Shown here: one piece after another, positions 47,136-59,795 of the stretch | Position numbering within the stretch: the stretch's first letter is position 1 | How the letters are laid out: the number at the start of each line of letters is the position of its first letter | Source: Malaya genurostris | Lineage: Eukaryota > Arthropoda > Insecta > Diptera > Culicidae | Assembly: GCF_030247185.1 (NCBI RefSeq) | Contig: NC_080572.1 | Span: forward strand, 303,849,656-303,913,655 | Length of the DNA stretch: 64,000 bases | Reading direction: 5' to 3' | Program-made: the position numbers and the translations under genes | Notes under the pieces: generated by a model | Database searches by the model: none | Seen by the model: only the letters and a program-made list of their open reading frames with translations | What the model was told of the DNA's origin: nothing

Positions 47136-48804
47136 AACAAGCGAAAAACGGTCTCAAGACTACTATCACCCCACACGAAAAAAAAAATTTATGTGACCCA
47201 ACCCTGACTACACGAGTGGTCCAACCTAGAAAACAAGCGTTTATTGTCTAATCGCGAAACACTACACGCGAACAGTTTAAAGAAATGATTTTTTCTTTTG
47301 AAGAATTTGCTAATGATGAACCACATAATGGGAATATACACTTACTTTGAATGTGACATTTTGTCTTTCCACTAATCTATCACATTGTTATTTGATTCAG
47401 AAGACTCATAGTGATATCCAGGGGCGAGTTAGTTATTACTCATGATTTAGTTCATCGGATTAGTAAATCGTGAGTAATTGTCATTTCTTTCCGTGTTCGG
47501 CATAGCTCATTGAATACTGAATATCACATCTCTACTCGATCAAGGTAAGTACAATGTTAAAATGTAATACCGTCATCACCTTGAACCAATGAATGTCACC
47601 ATCTGTTCAGCTTTTTTTTATGTCGTTAGGGCATGTTTAAGAGTGTTGTAATTCTAGATGCATAATTTATGTCAGTTACAAAATTTTAATCTGGATTTTA
47701 TAACGAGAAAAACTGGCAGCCCTAGCAGTGTTTCACTCGTGTTTCAAATATACAAAAAATAGAACGGCATCGTAGATCAGTTTTAAATTTGACAGAAGAA
47801 CTGGTCGAATAAATAAAACTAGAACGGCTTGCTGGGGATACGTTTGTTCCAGTTTCTGCTCTATTATAGATCTTCCATATAGAACTTCTAGCTGCTGAAT
47901 TTGCTCTTAGGCTTTACATAATAAAGATATAATCGTAAAGATTCATTGAATGTCCTTCTGTAAGCAATGGCTTTGGTTGATCTTCTATTTATCTTAAAAA
48001 ATTGATGCGCTAGCTTTTTCCAAATTATGTTACTTCTGATGGCACTGTTTAATATTCTAGCTACCGAAGCATTTCAAAGCAGTAATTTACTAGTTCATTG
48101 TTTTATAATTCACACTGCCAAAGTCACGCAATTGCAGTCCGGTAGATTCCTGTGGCGTAAGATCTAGGACCCGGGGTAGGCTCAGCCGTGCTGTTTCGAG
48201 TTCCATAAAGCAGTCTATAAAAATACCACCTGAAGCGGCGGCTTAATTAGGCACTGGCAGCAGCAACGGTCCAGGTGTCGTGTTTGGGCTGTGTGCTCTA
48301 ATTAAATGAACGCTTTTTCATGCCTGTGTAAAGTAAGAATATGTGCTGGTGCCTGGTGCTTATATTGAAGGCGAAGGTCACGCGAGATGCTGCCGCGTTG
48401 TCTGATTTTTCAGCTACGGATAATGAGCCGGTTGCATGTAAACAGAAACAGATCATATTTTCCCACAATGTTCACAATTTACTTCTGTTGGTATTTTTTC
48501 CAAACTGGACCAATCAAAAAGGACCCTTCGATGAACTCGTTATTTATGTTCAATGATTAGTTGAAACGAAACACACGTTTACTGTGTCGCGATATGCGCC
48601 GTAACCTTGACGACGCGTGTTTTCATATCAATAACAAATCAAGTTCATACCTATATGAAGGATACCAAACAATCTCGCATCTCGTAGTAATTTATTATAT
48701 TCAACTAACCTGTGTTTAATTTGTGTGACAGGTTTTAATTTGCTTTATAAGCAATCGGATCGGAAAATCTTTTGCGCCGAACTTGTAAACATGCTTATTT
48801 TCTT
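47136..48804. other. No recognised gene
   Basis: Unannotated; higher-complexity, GC-richer sequence at about 48120-48430 could be regulatory but shows no definable site. Confidence 0.35.
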
Positions 48805-48890
48805 TCGGTATTGTAACGTTACCATGGTATTTCTGCGACGCTTTTCTGTGTTTATCAATGCTTTTTCATAAGGGGCTAATAAAAGATTTC
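48805..48890 (+). repeat. Dispersed repeat shared with 53526-53610
   Basis: TATTGTAACGTTACCATGGT, followed by GACGCTTTTC and a T-rich end with CTAATAAAAG, occurs in both places with few changes. Confidence 0.55.
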
Positions 48891-49468
48891 CGAACAAGCA
48901 TTGTTCTTAAGATATCCATTACAGTTTTCGTAAATGTTTTGCCTGTGTGTGTATGTAACAAAAATATGTAGTCACATTTCTCGCAGATGGCAGAACCGAT
49001 TTTCACAAAATAAGATTCTAATGAAAGGTCTAGAACATTTTATTCGTATTCGACTTTCGATTTTGGAACTAGAGTGCAATAAGTGCAAACTATGGCAAGA
49101 ACAAGTACAAATCCCATGAAACTGATAGATAAATTCTTCTAGTTTGCAGAACTTATTAGTTTGTGAGCATATGAACCTGACTCGGCACTACTGGCACCGA
49201 AGGTAGCGAAGAAAAACTTAGAACGTGGCTGATTTCCACAAACTTAGATTCAGTTTAAAGGTTTTATTATATCAACTTTCGGTTCCGGTGTTACGTAGTG
49301 AAGAGTATTAAAAGCGTCACTTTAAGCAATAACGCGAAAAAAAAACATCTAAACTGGGCTCGAAACTATTCCAACCGTTAGTCATTGTTAGTAAACTGCC
49401 TATCAAACTAATTTCGGCTATCCTGATTCCCGATTTCTGATTCCGGAAACAATTAAAATAGTGTTTAA

Positions 49469-49941
49469 GGGCTGAGACCAGTGTGTTTTAGGATGTTTTA
49501 GAGGGCTGTTTTCACGTTTCAAATCTGATTTTCTCAGAAACGGTGACGAATATCAAAAAACCCAGCTGACAATCTCTTAGAAAATTAGTTTAGGTTATTC
49601 TGTAAAAATTTCATAAAAACATTTATGTTGCCGCGATAAAAATGAAGTGAATGTTATTTTTGTGAAGGTAAGTCGATTTCTAAGCACGTGCCATTTCTTC
49701 TGTTCCAGTTTCGTGGTAACGTAACGAAACTTGAGAGAGAAATAAAATCGGATTAGAAAGGCTGCCAAACAAGCGGTAGCTTTATTGGATTTTATGTGAT
49801 GTAGTCAAACTTGTAACCGAAAATATCAAAACTTGCTTGGCCACATCGAGAGTCATTTTGCACATCTGCGAGAGAGCATGGAGAGAAATGTAATATGCAC
49901 AGCGAGCCACGTGATTTTACGCGATCTACTGGCCTCAGCCC
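49469..49941. mobile_element. TTAA-flanked MITE, copy 2
   Basis: Starts GGGCTGAGACCAG and ends CTGGCCTCAGCCC, with TTAA at 49465-49468 and 49942-49945. 473 bp, colinear with 13114-13753 apart from an internal gap of about 180 bp. It lies in dispersed-repeat sequence (49265-49464 and 50025-50090) related to 865-1300. Confidence 0.82.
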
Positions 49942-50659
49942 TTAAATACTTCAAAATAAAACTCAGACTATTTTCTCAGAATGGATTGGTCGATTGTCAT
50001 GAACTAAAAGGTGTTATAATCCCAAATAAAATTCTTGAATTTCATCAGGATCCGACTTCCGGTTCCAGAACTACTGGGTTAGGCGCTAAAAATGTTATAC
50101 TCATGCCATCATATCTATTACTGTAGAGCAGAAATGTCCATCTCCTCTATGTGAAGAAGAGCATGTGTAATTTCTCCCCTCGTACTGACAACATCAATGA
50201 GAGCTCACCACTGTTATATAGAGTATACACGCATCATGAGAGAGCGTGTGTTTGTTCTCTTTCGTCTTTGTGCAGAGTTGATAAATTCTCTGAGGTGGAC
50301 GCAGATATTTTTCCCGGGCTGTACATGCCGGTGAGCACTCTGGTGTGCTGTTTCATAAGAGAAGTGTGGGTTACGCATATTTAGCAATTTATCGTTAAAA
50401 TTTCGCTTTTCCTTGCTGCGAAAAAGAAGGTGAAGCAAGGCCAGTGCTTTCTTGACATTTGATTAGTAATTTTTTCAGTATTTTCAATCGAAAATTAGAC
50501 TTATTTTGAGAACATCACATTGCATACTTTGTTTTTCCGAAATTGATTTAGACTGTCTTTTAAAAAACCATTTTTATTCAAATAGTGATTGAAAAGGACA
50601 CAGTCTACAAAAAAGTATAATACTATTGATTTTCACCAAATCAGTCAAATTTTCCAAAT

Positions 50660-52606
50660 AAAAACGTGTTTAATCCACCTAGCAGTGAGATGACACCTTT
50701 TTTATCAATCCGCATGCGTTTTTTGCATGAATATTCTTCGGTGTTTCAGTTTTCATGACATTATTTTAATGACCGTCGTTTTAAGCGACAGTTTGAGATT
50801 TTAATCACTCATTACTCTGTAATGTCGAAACTGCAAATCGGATCGAATTTAAATCTAGAAGTGTGATAATCGATTAAAGATGCCATGATATGTAAGTTCC
50901 ACTTTAGAGTTTACGGTAATTTAAGGTACTTCCAGAGCCGGTATTCAGGAACCAGCATAACCCAAACCGATTCGTATGGCCATATGACGAATGAATTACA
51001 ACAGTTTAGAGTACAACTTTGAAGCTCAATCCCATCTTCTATATCGGTTTGAATTTTAAAAATTCATCATCATGTAATTCGAGAACCGGAAGTCATAATT
51101 GGATAAAATTAATTAATTTTTGTATGTATGCATAAAATTAATTAATTTTGTATATAAGTTTATTTTAATTTGAATTTTTGTTTCAGATATTTGATTAGGC
51201 TTTTTTTGAGAAAACGATTGAGCTTTGAGAAACGATTTTATACTGGAACCGGAATTCTAAAATCGGAATGGCCGAGGTCAGATAAATTCACCTGAATAGC
51301 TGTATGGTTTACATTTGTTTCAAAATATTTGAAAATCAGTGAAGACATCTTTGAGAAATCATAGCACGAATTAAATTTTTAGGTGCCTTCTGAATCGACA
51401 AAAAGTTAATTTTTTTTATCGGCTATCCAAATCTGCTAACCCGATAAACCTGATTAATTTATGTGGAATAGACATTTTTATACCAATCACCCTGTATCCC
51501 CGAAACCGGATGTTGGATCTGGCTGAAGAGCAAAATGTTTTATAAAATCTTGAAACTTTTCATTTGAATCTTAGATGATTCTTAGAATTCATTTGAATCT
51601 TAGATCGGTTCAGCCATCTACGAGTAAAATGAGTTACACAATTTTGATTTCGTTTCATATATCATCCTGTAGTTCCGGAACCAGAGGTCGGAACCAAACA
51701 TAATTCAGGAACTTTGTTTGGGAGCATACGACTTTTCGTATGAATTTGAATTTGTAGAAAAAAAATTTTCCGAGAAAATTGAGTGAAATTATTTGTCACA
51801 CACGCATTTGCTGATCTCGACGAACTGATTCGAATGGTATATGGATGTTATGTTCTTCCAGCATTTATTGCTGTAAGTAGTTTAAAAAAATATAATTAAA
51901 AAAAAAATCATCTGGTTTATATATGTCATATTCGAACGATTATGTTGCCAAAAACGAGCCGTGCTAAAATCGGTCCGAGGCTAAATGTCATGGAAAAGGA
52001 TGCTGTACACAGTCTTTTTGGTACTTAGAAACAATTGTATGTAACAGAATAAAAAATCGTGTTTTCCGTTGCTCCCAAGCATTGCTTTGTCATACAGCGC
52101 TCAAAACTCCTACTGCTGGAATAGGGGGAAAAGTCGTTTACACAAAAATTTCGATATCTCCGTTAAAAATGGACGGATTTCAACAATCTATGGCTTGTTG
52201 GATAGGTATTATCGTGCGGAATCTAAATCTGAAAACATATTCTGTTTTCAAGGTCAATTGTGACAGATACTGTCAAAAAACTGAAAATTTTGACATAAAA
52301 CTTCGTATAACTCAAAAAGTGAACATCCGATCTCAAAACCATTCAATAGCGTTTTGGGTGACGGGGAGACCTTTCATTTGAGACTAGTTTGATCAAAATC
52401 GGCCCAGCCATCTCTGAGATCTCGACCTCTTAGTTGACAACACACATACAGACACACACACATACACACACAGACATTTGCTCAGTTCGTCGAGCTGAAT
52501 CGATTGGTATATGTCATTCGGCCCTCCGGGCCTCGGAAAAATTTTCGAAAGTTTGAGCGAATTCTATACCTATTTTTTATATATATATATAAAAAAAGGT
52601 AAAAAA
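50660..52606. mobile_element. Long noncoding (TA)n-tailed repeat, full copy
   Basis: About 1.95 kb, starting AAAACGTGTTTAATCCACC and ending CTATACCTATTTTT-(TA)6-AAAAAAAGGTAAA. Colinear with 23577-25540 along its whole length. Its upstream gap 50091-50659 shows nothing else. Confidence 0.75.
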
Positions 52607-53525
52607 CTGGAAAACTTACATATCGAGTCCAACATTAGGAAAATTGACTTAAAAAAATTTAAAATTAATTTACAAAAGAGAAACTGTTTTTTTAGTGTCT
52701 TTTTATCGACAACTAAACTAAACAAGAATTTAATAAATCTCAATTTGTTGAAGGATTTATCATTTTTCTAATCTCATTATTCGCACAAATTCTGATAAAA
52801 ATGTCTAGTCCTTTTCAAAAGATTGTCTAGATCTATTTTGGCAAAATAAAGTGAGTAAAGTCTGTATGCTGCCAACACCAAATATTGAACGAAATTCGCC
52901 TATTTGAATCCTATACTGGAAAAAAATCGGTTTTCAAAATTTAAATTCAATTTACCAAAAAAAAAACACCACTTTCGAATTCAAAGAAACTTTGTCCCAG
53001 GATAGGTTATTTAGGAAAATTAGGATTAAGGAAAGAAATGTGTTTCTAACTGAAACATTTTCTTGTCCATTACTGATACTTTTTGCAAATATCGGGTAAC
53101 CAGGATTCGGTGAAATCTGTTCTCAAATTGAGATTCGTCAAATTCTTGGATGATAATGACTTTCAGTTTAATTTAGTTTTCGATAAAAAGACACTGTAAA
53201 ATTCAATTTTCCTAATGTTAATAAAAATGTTTTTTTAAAAGACAGTCTAGATCAATTTTGGAAAAACAAAGCATGCCATGTGACATTTGAAGACAAAGTC
53301 CACATGTCTAGAAAGTTCCATTCAAATTTGAGAAAGTTTTGCCAACTGCGATTATAATTTTGCGCGAAATTCGTCATATTCAAGTCAATTATAGAATGAG
53401 AAATTTTCAACAAACGACTTTATTAAAAAAAAATTCAATTAATTATATACATATTTCCATGCGTATGAGAATTAATCATCATGTTCTGAAATCCCCTCCG
53501 AAAATTGCTCTGGGTACGCGCCTGT
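52607..53525. other. AT-rich DNA, no recognised feature
   Basis: Contains paired motifs (GTCTAGAT, TTTTGGCAAAATAAA / TTTTGGAAAAACAAA) suggesting old duplication, but no gene or defined repeat end. Confidence 0.4.
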
Positions 53526-53756
53526 CTTCCGGTATTGTAACGTTACCATGGTATTTTCGCAACGCTTTTCAACATGTTTATCGATGCTTTTTCAATAGGG
53601 GTTAATAAAAGTACGACATACGGCTCATCAGATTTCTGTATTCGCTGATTTATCGAACACCCAACCAGAAATGCCTGAAAAATCAGATGGTTGTCTATAA
53701 TCAAATGATCTACCCCGTAACGGAATATGCAGTCCCTCGTTTGGTCGAACGTTTAA
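53526..53756 (+). mobile_element. Fragment of a Juan-like retrotransposon plus adjoining repeat
   Basis: From about 53630, TTTCTGTATTCGCTGATTT, AGAAATGCCTGAAAAATCAG and ATCTACCCCGTAACGGAATA match 3565-3680 of the Juan-like copy closely. The first 85 bp match 48805-48890. Only about 40 codons of RT are left. Confidence 0.65.
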
Positions 53757-54527
53757 AATGAGCACTCGTTGGATATGTGTAATGAAGGCGGATGTACATG
53801 CGGCAAGAATGCCAAACAAAAGTGGGGAAATGCGGACCAAGATGGTCCACAATTTCTTCGCTGTCATTTCCATCTCCATCCGTTCGTAACCAATCGAACC
53901 AATCTGTGGATTCCATATTCCAAAGTTGAAACAATGTGTTGATTTTGATTGTGTTTGCTTAGCCATTAATAAAAAACTAACAACCAACATCAAGTGTAAC
54001 ATCAGCACAATAAAATTCGATTTGCATTCGATATAGAACAAAAAAAAACACCATTGAATTTAATACGAAAATTCCTTCCAGTCAGTCGCTTGAAATAAAT
54101 CTTACCGAAGCATGTTGCTATACTCAATCTGCAAGACTTTCCATCATTCCATTCTACTAGTGGGCATCATTAGCAATGCCCATGTAAAGATTCGAATAGC
54201 GAGTGGAAAAGATGATGTAGCGTATAATATTTCTATTTGGTAGTAGGGTTCACCCTTTGGAAATAAGCAACTAAGTGCGCAAATCGAGAAAAAGAAAATC
54301 CGCACTGAATGTTGTGGAATGAATAGCTGATGAGCCTGAAATTCTAACCCTTGGCAGCAATGTTGCATTTGGATTCTCAGATTTCCCATCGTATGACTAT
54401 AAATAATCGTGCAATTTTATTCGTTTATTTCTCTTAAACATTGACTATCAGTGTGTGTTGCCTCGGCAGATAGTAAAAGCGAACTCAATGCATATTAAAT
54501 GAAATCGAAAATGGAAGTAATTTTTTT

Positions 54528-55004
54528 TCGTCCGAAGCTTTGGATCGTGTTTTGGTCATTCCTTATGCCATTAACGAAGGAGTGGAAAAGTTCCTTACCA
54601 GCTGCCATTCTTTCGAGGTGCCAAAAGATAAATGTGCGCTATTTATTTTCGTCCGGTTAGCTGAATGTTAGCCGACCACAAACGTGCAGGCTTTTACGAG
54701 CACCGATGCCGTGGCTGGACTTCTGAGCACAGATGGCAAATACCTCGGTCCATTATCAAGGGTAAACGACGACGGAATCCAGGTGGGATTGTTCGGTACC
54801 AAAGCGTATCACATTTCCAAAAGTGAAGCCCGTATGGCATTCGAGGCTCGTATATAAAATTTCTCAATTCTTAATCCAGAGATTTTGTTCCAGCAGCAAA
54901 TAGATGGCTTTACTGTTGGATTCCGGACAAGATATTCATTCTACTTTGGTCTACAAACGATCGATTGCAAAAAAATCGGTATCAAAGATTCTTCGTTCTT
55001 CTGA
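54528..55004 (+). pseudogene. Unrecognised coding-like segment
   Basis: From 54528 the plus strand reads EALDRVLVIPYAINEGVEKF then KDKCALFIFVRLAEC, a TAG at 54669, and in the same frame VQAFTSTDAVAGLLSTDGKY and VGLFGTKAYHISKSEARMAF up to 54849. A GT donor there and an AG near 54893 could remove about 44 bp; beyond it two frames stay open (one with DGFTVGFRTRYSFYFGLQ to a TGA at 55002, another to about 55060). Codon use looks gene-like compared with flanks. I cannot name the family. Could be an exon of a degraded host gene or of an unknown element. The gap 53757-54527 contains nothing recognised. Confidence 0.35.
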
Positions 55005-55162
55005 TGGAAGCGAATGAGAAAACAGAAAAAAATTGTAATTCTTGTGCTATGTTCGAAAATTAAAAATTATATTTGTTTGCGACCGTCCGGATACTAATGT
55101 ATAATAAAAGCCAGAAACTGAGAAAGAATAATTGTCAACTTATAGTTTTTACTGTTTCTGTA

Positions 55163-56126
55163 AAGACTGTCCCAGAAAGTATGGACGCAACCAAAAACCG
55201 CTGCCATTTCGCAATGGTTCAGAATCTGTCAATTTTTATGGATGCGTCCTGTTGTTTACACTCTTCCCTAACCACTTGTGCAGTTGTTTATTAGTTTGTT
55301 TCAAAATGCGTGGAATTTCAGCAGAACAACGTCGAAAAATAGTGTACAAATGGTTCACAGAACGCGGACTGTCACTGAGAAAGATAGCAAAAATGGAAGG
55401 AGTAAGTGAAAAAGTCGTGCGAAATGCAATCAGGAAGTTCGGTGAAGATAACACCTTTGAAGATAAACCGAAAACGGGTCGAAAAAATGGTCCTGCTAAT
55501 CCTCAGTTGGATAAACGTATACTGAAGGCGTTCGAGCAAAAGAAGGAGGTTTCAGTTCGAGATGTGGCCAAAAAAGTGGGCACTTCGAAGTCAAATGTTC
55601 TTCGTGCTAAAGAACGTTTGAATCTTCGAACCTATAAGAAGCAGAAACAACCAAAACGTAGTCCGAAACAAGAAGCAACGATCAGGCCGAGGGTTCGAAA
55701 GCTGTACAATACGATTCTTGATTACAAATCCTTGGCGGGACCACAATATTATACGGTGCGCGAAGGGCAAGTGTTCAACCAGACCGAGACATCGATTGAA
55801 GTCAAATATTTGTTCAGAAAGCTATGGTCTGGCAAGCAATTTGTAGCTGCGCTAAGATTTCGAAACCCTTCATCATCACTGCTTCAATTAACAGCGAAAT
55901 ATGCATCAAGGAATGTTTACAAAAACGATTCGAAGCCACAAGAATCCTGTTGTCTTCTGGCTAGATCTTGCTTCTTGCCACTACTCGAAATCAATGGTAG
56001 AATGGTATACTTACAAAAATATCACTTTCGTCCCAAAAAACTATATCGAATAAAATTTGAATATATAACACTTGTGAATTATTTACAGCAAAATCAAAGT
56101 GCGTCCATACCTTCTGGGACAGTCAA
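55163..56126 (+). mobile_element. DD37E Tc1/mariner element, internally deleted, copy 2
   Basis: The left end TA-AAGACTGTCC is complete; the right end GGGACAGTC is followed by AATTA, so the last bases are mutated. 964 bp. It has the complete N-terminal HTH region missing from copy 1 at 14107-15259, but has lost parts of the catalytic domain. Confidence 0.8.
55305..56046 (+). pseudogene. DD37E transposase, N-terminal half intact, catalytic half deleted
   Basis: From MRGISAEQRRKIVYKWFTER (ATG at 55305) it has both HTH units: LSLRKIAKMEGVSEKVVRNA, then GPANPQLDKRILKAF and VSVRDVAKKVGTSKSNVLRA. The segment with the first catalytic Asp (MDDETY) is deleted at about 55720, a frameshift follows near 55805, and the region from the third acidic residue to the C-terminus is deleted near 56040. 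The first 180 codons would still make a DNA-binding protein. Confidence 0.78.
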
Positions 56127-56206
56127 TTACAAGATTTAATTAAACTGTCATTGTTCCGAAATAAATGAATTCAATTAATAATTAAGTTTGAGGTTTGAAA
56201 TTTGAA

Positions 56207-56485
56207 CAGGGAGTGGTCTTACAAACCAGTTGCTGTATGTTCGAGCCCCGACCTGGAAGCTAAAAATCGGCTGCGAGGTCAGTTGAAACAGAAAAGTTAA
56301 ATTCCACAAAAACAATGTAATGTCAAGACTTTACTCCACTAGGAGATTGCTAGTCCGAACTGTTTTTCTCCGGACAGGAAGCGATGTGGATTCTGATGGC
56401 AAAAAAAAGCTTCACCAAAAATAGATCCACCGGATTCCTGCTTCCATGTCGTAGAAGGCCACAAATGCAAGAAACGGTAGGGATT
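56207..56485 (+). mobile_element. SINE-like repeat
   Basis: Has a box-B-like GTTCGAGCCCC near 56250 after CAAACCAGTTGCTGTAT, then CGGCTGCGAGGTCAGTTGAA and a 3' part shared with 19545-19690. The text resembles Aedes tRNA-related SINEs such as Gecko, from memory only. No TSD identified. Flanking 56486-56700 is unremarkable. Confidence 0.55.
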
Positions 56486-56703
56486 CTGTTTTTCAAATTT
56501 CAGTTTCTCGATATTTTTAATTTTTTTCAGTAAATTATATTTTCATTCAACATGTAATTCTTGAAAAAATATTTATCAAAATTTCTCAAGATAATTCTTC
56601 ATCTATTTCTTTAAGCTTCAAATAATAATCCTATCTGACGAATTCTTTTACTTTTTCCGTTTTATTCCTTTTCATTCAGGACTCTGATTTTACTGATAAA
56701 GAT

Positions 56704-57975
56704 CTAATTCGCAAAAAAGCTTGACAAAAACTTGACCAAATCTTGAATAAAACTTGACAAAAATTTGACCAAATCTTGAATAAAGCTTGCCAAAAACTTG
56801 ACGAAAACTTGACAAAAACTTGACAAAAACTTGACAAAAACTTGACAAAACCTAAACAAAAACTTGACAAAAACATGACAAAAACTTGACAAAAATTTGA
56901 CACCAACTTGACAAAAACTTGACAAAAAATTAACAAAAACTTAACAAAATCTTGACAAAAACTCGACAAAAACTTGACAAAAAATTAACAAAAACTTAAC
57001 AAAATCTTGACAAAAACTCGACAAAAACTTGACAAAAAATTAACAAAAACATAACAAAAACTTAACAAAATCTTGACAAAAACTCGACAAAAACTTGACA
57101 AAAATTGACAAAACCTTAACAAAAACTTGACAAAAACATGACGAAAACTTGACAAAAATTTGACAACTTGACAAAAACTTGACGAAAAATGAACAAAAAC
57201 TTAACAAAATCTTGACGAAAACTCGACAAAAACTTGACAAAAAATTAACAAAAACTTAACAAAAACTTAACAAAATCTTGACAAAAACTCGACAAAAACT
57301 TGACAAAACCTTAACAAAAACTTGACAAAAACATGACAAAAACTTGACAAAAATTTGACAAAAAATTAACAAAAACTTAACAAAATCTTGACAAAAACTC
57401 GACAAAAACTTGACAAAATATTAACAAAAACTTAACAAAAACTCGACGAAAACTTGACAAAAAATAAACAAAAACCTAACAAAAACTTAACAAAATCTTG
57501 ACAAAAACTCGACAAAAACTTGACAAAAACTTGACAAAACCTTAACAAAAACTTGACAAAAACATGACGAAAACTTGACAAAAATTTAACAACAACTTGA
57601 CAAAAACTTGACAAAAAATTAACAAAAACTTAACCAAATCTTGACGAAAACTCGACAAAAACTTGACAAAACCTTAACAAAAACTTGACAAAAACATGAC
57701 AAAAACTTGACAAAAATTTGACAACAACTTGACAAAAAATTAACAAAAACTTAACAAAATCTTGACAAAAACTCGACAAAAACTTGACAAAAACTCGACA
57801 AAAACTTGACAAAAACTTGACAAAAACATGACGAAAACTTGACAAAAATTTGACAACAACTTGACAAAAACTTGACAAAAAATTAACAAAAACTTAACAA
57901 AATCTTGACATAAACTCGACAAAAACTTGACGAAAAATTAACAAAAACTTAACAAAATCGTAACAAAAACTTGAC
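56704..57975 (-). repeat. 11-bp satellite, unit GACAAAAACTT (minus polarity)
   Basis: About 115 units. Variants (ATTAACAAAAA, CTTAACAAAAT, CTCGACAAAAA, CATGACAAAAA) recur in fixed order, giving higher-order units of about 55 bp and of 130-220 bp. This is the reverse complement of the array at 59796-60830. Frames are open on both strands because the unit lacks stops; not coding. Confidence 0.9.
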
Positions 57976-58254
57976 TTGAACATTTAGTTTCGAATACATC
58001 ACATCATTAATTAGAAAACTACAAATTCAGTCCGTTCATCAAAAATATTTATTTGTTATTTGTCTCCTGGATAATTGATGTGGCGCTATCACATAACCGA
58101 AGTCAGAATGACTCGGCGATACAAAGCCGGATGAATATATCCGTTATTTTGAATACGAGATATATCAGAAGCACGAACTTAGGACGATAGACGGATTTTG
58201 ACAGCTTTTGCGGTATCAAAATTTGTATTTTGAGCGATGAGTGGAATAAAAACT
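57976..58254. other. Unique spacer between satellite arrays
   Basis: 279 bp of ordinary complexity, separating the minus-polarity 11-bp array from the 7-bp array. No feature recognised. Confidence 0.6.
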
Positions 58255-58828
58255 AAACCGTCTTAAAGTATAAAGTATGAAGTATGAAGTATGAAGTATG
58301 AAGTATGAAGTATGAAGTAAGAAGTATGAAGTATGAAGTATGAAGTATGAAGTATGAAGTATGAAGTATGAAGTATGAAGTATGAAGTATGAAGTATGAA
58401 GTATGAAGTATGAAGTATGAATTATGAAGTATGAAGTATGAAGTATGAAGTATGAAGTATGGAGTATGAAGTATGAAGTATGAAGTATGAAGTATGAAGT
58501 ATGAAGTATGAAGTATGAAGTATGAAGTATGAAGTATGAAGTATGAAGTATGAAATATGAAGTATGAAGTATGAAGTATGAAGTATGAAGTATGAAGTAT
58601 GAAGTATGAAGTATGAAGTATGAAGTATGAAGTATGAAGTATGAAGTATGAAGTATGAAGTATGAAGTATGAAGTATGAAGTATGAAGTATGAAGTATGA
58701 AGTATGAAGTATGAAGTATGAAGTATGAAGTATGAAGTATGAAGTATGAAGTATGAAGTATGAAGTATGAAGTATGAAGTATGAAGTATGAAGTATGAAG
58801 TATGAAGTATGAAGTATGAAGTATGAAG
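58255..58828. repeat. 7-bp satellite, unit GAAGTAT
   Basis: About 81 tandem copies with only a few point variants (GTAAGAAG, ATTATGAAG, GTATGGAG, AAATATGAAG). It changes over to AAGTTTC at 58829. Confidence 0.95.
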
Positions 58829-59611
58829 TTTCAAGATTTAAGATTTATCTTTCAAGTTTCAAGTTTCAAGTTTCAAGTTTCAAGTTTCAAGTTTCTAGTT
58901 CCAAGTTTCAAGTTTCAAGTTTCAAGTTTCAAGTTTCAAATTTCAAGTTTCAAGTTTCAAGTTTCAAGTTTCAAGTTTCAAGTTTCAAGTTTCAAGTTTC
59001 AAATTTCAAATTTCAAGTTTCAAGTTTCAAGTTTCAAGTTTCAAGTTTCAAGTTTCAAGTTTCAAGTTTCAAGTTTCAAGTTTCAAATTTCAAGTTTCAA
59101 GTTTCAAGTTTCAAGTTTCAAGTTTCAAGTTTCAAGTTTCAAGTTTCAAGTTTCAAGTTTCAAGTTTCAAGTTTCAAGTTTCAAGTTTCAAGTTTCAAGT
59201 TTCAAGTTTCAAGTTTCAAGTTTCAAGTTTCAAGTTTCAAGTTTCAAGTTTCAAGTTTCAAGTTTCAAGTTTCAAGTTTCAAGTTTCAAGTTTCAAGTTT
59301 CAAGTTTCAAGTTTCAAGTTTCAAGTTTCAAGTTTCAAGTTTCAAGTTTCAAGTTTCAAGTTTCAAGTTTCAAGTTTCAAGTTTCAAGTTTCAAGTTTCA
59401 AGTTTCAAGTTTCAAGTTTCAAGTTTCAAGTTTCAAGTTTCAAGTTTCAAGTTTCAAGTTTCAAGTTTCAAGTTTCAAGTTTCAAGTTTCAAGTTTCAAG
59501 TTTCAAGTTTCAAGTTTCAAGTTTCAAGTTTCAAGTTTCAAGTTTCAAGTTTCAAGTTTCAAGTTTCAAGTTTCAAGTTTCAAGTTTCAAGTTTCAAGTT
59601 TCAAGTTTCAA
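58829..59611. repeat. 7-bp satellite, unit AAGTTTC
   Basis: About 108 copies; almost perfect from 59090 to 59610, with AAATTTC variants confined to the left part. The first 30 bp are irregular (AAGATTTAAG...). Confidence 0.95.
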
Positions 59612-59795
59612 GTTTTTCAAATTTTTCAAATTTTTCAAGTTTTTCAAGTTTTTCAAGTTTTTCAAGTTTTTCAAGTTTTTCAAGTTTTTCAAGTTTTTCA
59701 AGTTTTTCAAGTTTTTCAAGTTTTTCAAGTTTTTCAAGTTTTTCAAGTTTTTCAAGTTTTTCAAGTTTTTCAAGTTTTTCAAGTTTTTCAAGTTT
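59612..59795. repeat. 9-bp satellite, unit AAGTTTTTC
   Basis: About 20 copies, opening with two AAATTTTTC variants. Equals the preceding 7-bp unit with two extra T. Confidence 0.95.
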
